A DNA stretch of 6,493 bases from Proteobacteria bacterium UBA664 (GTDB lineage Bacteria; Pseudomonadota; Gammaproteobacteria; UBA7966), in assembly GCA_002299125.1 (NCBI GenBank), contig DBNU01000250.1, positions 1,222 to 7,714 on the forward strand, in the 5' to 3' direction. Positions 5,154 through 6,493 of the stretch are shown piece after piece. Position 1 is the first letter of the stretch. Each line of letters opens with the position of its first letter. A program made the position numbers and the translations under genes. Below the pieces are notes generated by a model that worked only from the letters and a program-made list of their open reading frames with translations, was not told the origin of the DNA and searched no databases.

Positions 5154-5963
5154 ATGAGCGCCGAACCCATGCCCGATATCCTCCAGCGCATCGTTGCGCG
5201 CAAACGCGAGGAGGTGGCCGAGCGTTCCCGGCAGCGGTCGCGGGCCGAACTCGAGGCGCGGGTGGCGGATGCGCCACCCACGCGCGGTTTTGCCGCCGCC
5301 CTGCAGGCGTGCAACGCGGCCGGCCGGCCGGCTGTCATCGCCGAATGCAAGCGTGCCTCGCCGAGCAAGGGCCTCCTGCGCGACCCCTACGACCCAGCGG
5401 CCATCGCCGCCAGCTACGAACGCGGCGGGGCCACCTGTCTGTCGGTGCTGACCGACCGCGACTTCTTCCAGGGCGATGATGCGCATCTCGTCGCCGCACG
5501 TGCGGCCTGCTCGCTGCCCGTGCTGCGCAAGGACTTCTGCATCGATCCCTGGCAGGTGCTGGAGTCACGCGTCCTTGGTGCGGACTGCATCCTGCTCATC
5601 GTGGCCTGCCTGTCGGATCGGGAACTGCGCGAGCTGGCCTGGCTTGCCATCGAAAGCGGTCTCGATGTGCTGGTGGAGGTACACGACCGCACAGAGCTCG
5701 AACGCGGCCTCGCTTTGCGCACGCCGCTCATCGGCATCAACAACCGCGATCTACGCAGCTTCCACACCGATCTCGATACCACGCTGAAGCTGCGCTACGA
5801 CGTCTTCGCCGATCGCACGCTGGTGACCGAGAGCGGTATCCACACCCGTGAAGATGTCGCCGTGATGCTGCGGCACGAGGTGAACGCCTTCCTGGTCGGC
5901 GAGGCCTTCATGCGCGCACCCGATCCGGGGCAGGCCCTGGCTGAACTCTTCGGCACCGAGTGA
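5154..5963 (+). CDS. trpC: Indole-3-glycerol phosphate synthase
   Basis: This 269-residue TIM-barrel enzyme converts CdRP (carboxyphenylamino-deoxyribulose phosphate) to indole-3-glycerol phosphate, the ring-closing step of tryptophan synthesis. The catalytic set is complete: E64 and K66 in IAECKRASPSKG (63-73), K126 in PVLRKDFCID, E175 in LVEVHDRTEL, N196 in IGINNRDLRSF, and E226-S227 in LVTESGIHTRED. The phosphate-binding end NAFLVGEAFMRAPDPG (244-259) is typical. The N-terminal helix MPDILQRIVARKREEVAER closes the barrel. ATG 5154 has a strong ribosome site; an internal ATG at 5169 (MPDIL) is a less supported alternative. The length and ending exclude a TrpC-TrpF fusion as in E. coli. It is the last trp gene here; trpF, trpB and trpA are absent from the window. 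Confidence 0.96.
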   Translation: MSAEPMPDILQRIVARKREEVAERSRQRSRAELEARVADAPPTRGFAAALQACNAAGRPAVIAECKRASPSKGLLRDPYDPAAIAASYERGGATCLSVLTDRDFFQGDDAHLVAARAACSLPVLRKDFCIDPWQVLESRVLGADCILLIVACLSDRELRELAWLAIESGLDVLVEVHDRTELERGLALRTPLIGINNRDLRSFHTDLDTTLKLRYDVFADRTLVTESGIHTREDVAVMLRHEVNAFLVGEAFMRAPDPGQALAELFGTE

Positions 5964-6057
5964 GCGCGGATGAACCGCATGCTGGGTGCGAGGTCATCAA
6001 CTCGGTCCCTCCGGTGAACCCCTTCCAAAAGCGAGTCCCAACAGGAGAATCCCCACC

Positions 6058-6493
6058 ATGCGCCTGACCTTCAGCCTCGGCTCGCTGGCCTGCCTCGCAG
6101 CGGGCAGTGTCACCGCCGGTTCCCTCAGTCTCCACCCCCATGCCAGCGTGAGCGAGGGGCTTGCCAATCCGGAGTCGGCCCTCTGGGACGATGCCTGCGA
6201 CTGCTTCTATGTCTCCAACGTCGCCGGCGGGGCTACCGATGCCGACGGCAACGGCTTCATCTCCAAGGTCGGTGTCGATGGCACGCTCATCGCCGCCCAG
6301 TGGGTCACCGGTCTCGATGCCCCGAAGGGTCTGGCGGCGCGGGATGGTCGGCTCTGGGTAAGTGACATCACGGTGCTCGTGGAGATCGATCTCGCCACTG
6401 GGCAGGTACTGGCGCGGCATGCCGCGGACGGCGCGAAGTTCCTGAACGACGTGGCGGTCGGCCCGGATGGGGCCGTGTACGTGTCGGACATGC
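6058..6493 (+). CDS. Secreted SMP-30/gluconolactonase-like beta-propeller protein (3' end beyond window)
   Basis: The first 145 codons are present. ATG 6058 follows AGGAG about 11 nt upstream. Residues 1-20 (MRLTFSLGSLACLAAGSVTA) form a Sec signal peptide with likely cleavage after VTA, so the product should be periplasmic or exported. The mature part shows repeated propeller-blade units: NPESALWDDACDCFYVSNV (37-55), LDAPKGLAARDGRLWVSDI (86-104) and FLNDVAVGPDGAVYVSDM (128-145). The G-P-D-G-x-x-Y-V-S-D pattern is typical of the SMP-30/gluconolactonase/NHL group, whose members are lactonases or of unknown role. E39 in NPESALWD may correspond to the metal-binding Glu of SMP-30, and N130 to a second ligand; this is by motif likeness only. 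It lies 94 nt after trpC on the same strand with no obvious terminator between. A link to tryptophan metabolism is not implied. Confidence 0.75.
   Translation, partial: MRLTFSLGSLACLAAGSVTAGSLSLHPHASVSEGLANPESALWDDACDCFYVSNVAGGATDADGNGFISKVGVDGTLIAAQWVTGLDAPKGLAARDGRLWVSDITVLVEIDLATGQVLARHAADGAKFLNDVAVGPDGAVYVSDM

Noticed and set aside
4344..5486. Minus-strand open frame spanning the ends of trpD and trpC
   Set aside because: It lies opposite two secure trp genes and their gap; its composition is that of an antisense shadow.
5908..6420. Minus-strand open frame over the trpC end and the SMP-30-like gene
   Set aside because: The plus strand has a signal peptide, a ribosome site and propeller motifs; the minus-strand product has none.

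Overview
The window looks like chromosomal DNA from a GC-rich proteobacterium, probably a gammaproteobacterium. That guess rests on strong GC bias at third codon positions, a Tat-type PhoD-like phosphatase, separate (unfused) trpG, trpD and trpC, and the accessory gene types. No rRNA or tRNA is visible to settle the taxonomy.

The left part (about 1-3233) is accessory DNA in poor repair. On the minus strand, read right to left, come a VapB-like antitoxin (1284-1021), a VapC PIN-domain toxin (1009 or 1024 to 632) and the first 160 codons of a Tat-exported PhoD-like phosphatase that leaves the window. The toxin-antitoxin pair sits between two direct copies of a 93-bp repeat (564-656 and 1465-1557, four mismatches). 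Each copy ends in the last codons of a vapC gene, so the right-hand copy appears to be all that is left of a second vapC. On the plus strand, an AT-rich array of 10-bp units with dyad symmetry (1689-1760) lies directly before an AAA-type ATPase gene (1772-2773). An in-frame TAA cuts that gene off from its own C-terminal winged-helix region, which stays open for 60 more codons to 2956. After it (about 2949-3233) are three short blocks resembling a type I restriction HsdR subunit, with a deletion and a 10-bp insertion.

The right part (3274-5963) is an ordinary tryptophan biosynthesis cluster in the order trpG, trpD, trpC. TrpG is the glutaminase of anthranilate synthase, TrpD adds phosphoribosyl to anthranilate, and TrpC closes the indole ring. 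All three carry their expected catalytic residues and look functional. trpE, the usual partner upstream of trpG, is not in the window; the accessory block occupies that place. trpD and trpC are separated by an unusually long 182-nt gap. After trpC, a gene for a secreted SMP-30/gluconolactonase-like beta-propeller protein starts at 6058 and runs off the end.

No complete new system is evident. The points most worth a second look are the palindromic 10-bp array in front of the ATPase, the clean stop codon that splits the ATPase from its DNA-binding tail, and the repeat pair around vapBC that contains a residual vapC tail.
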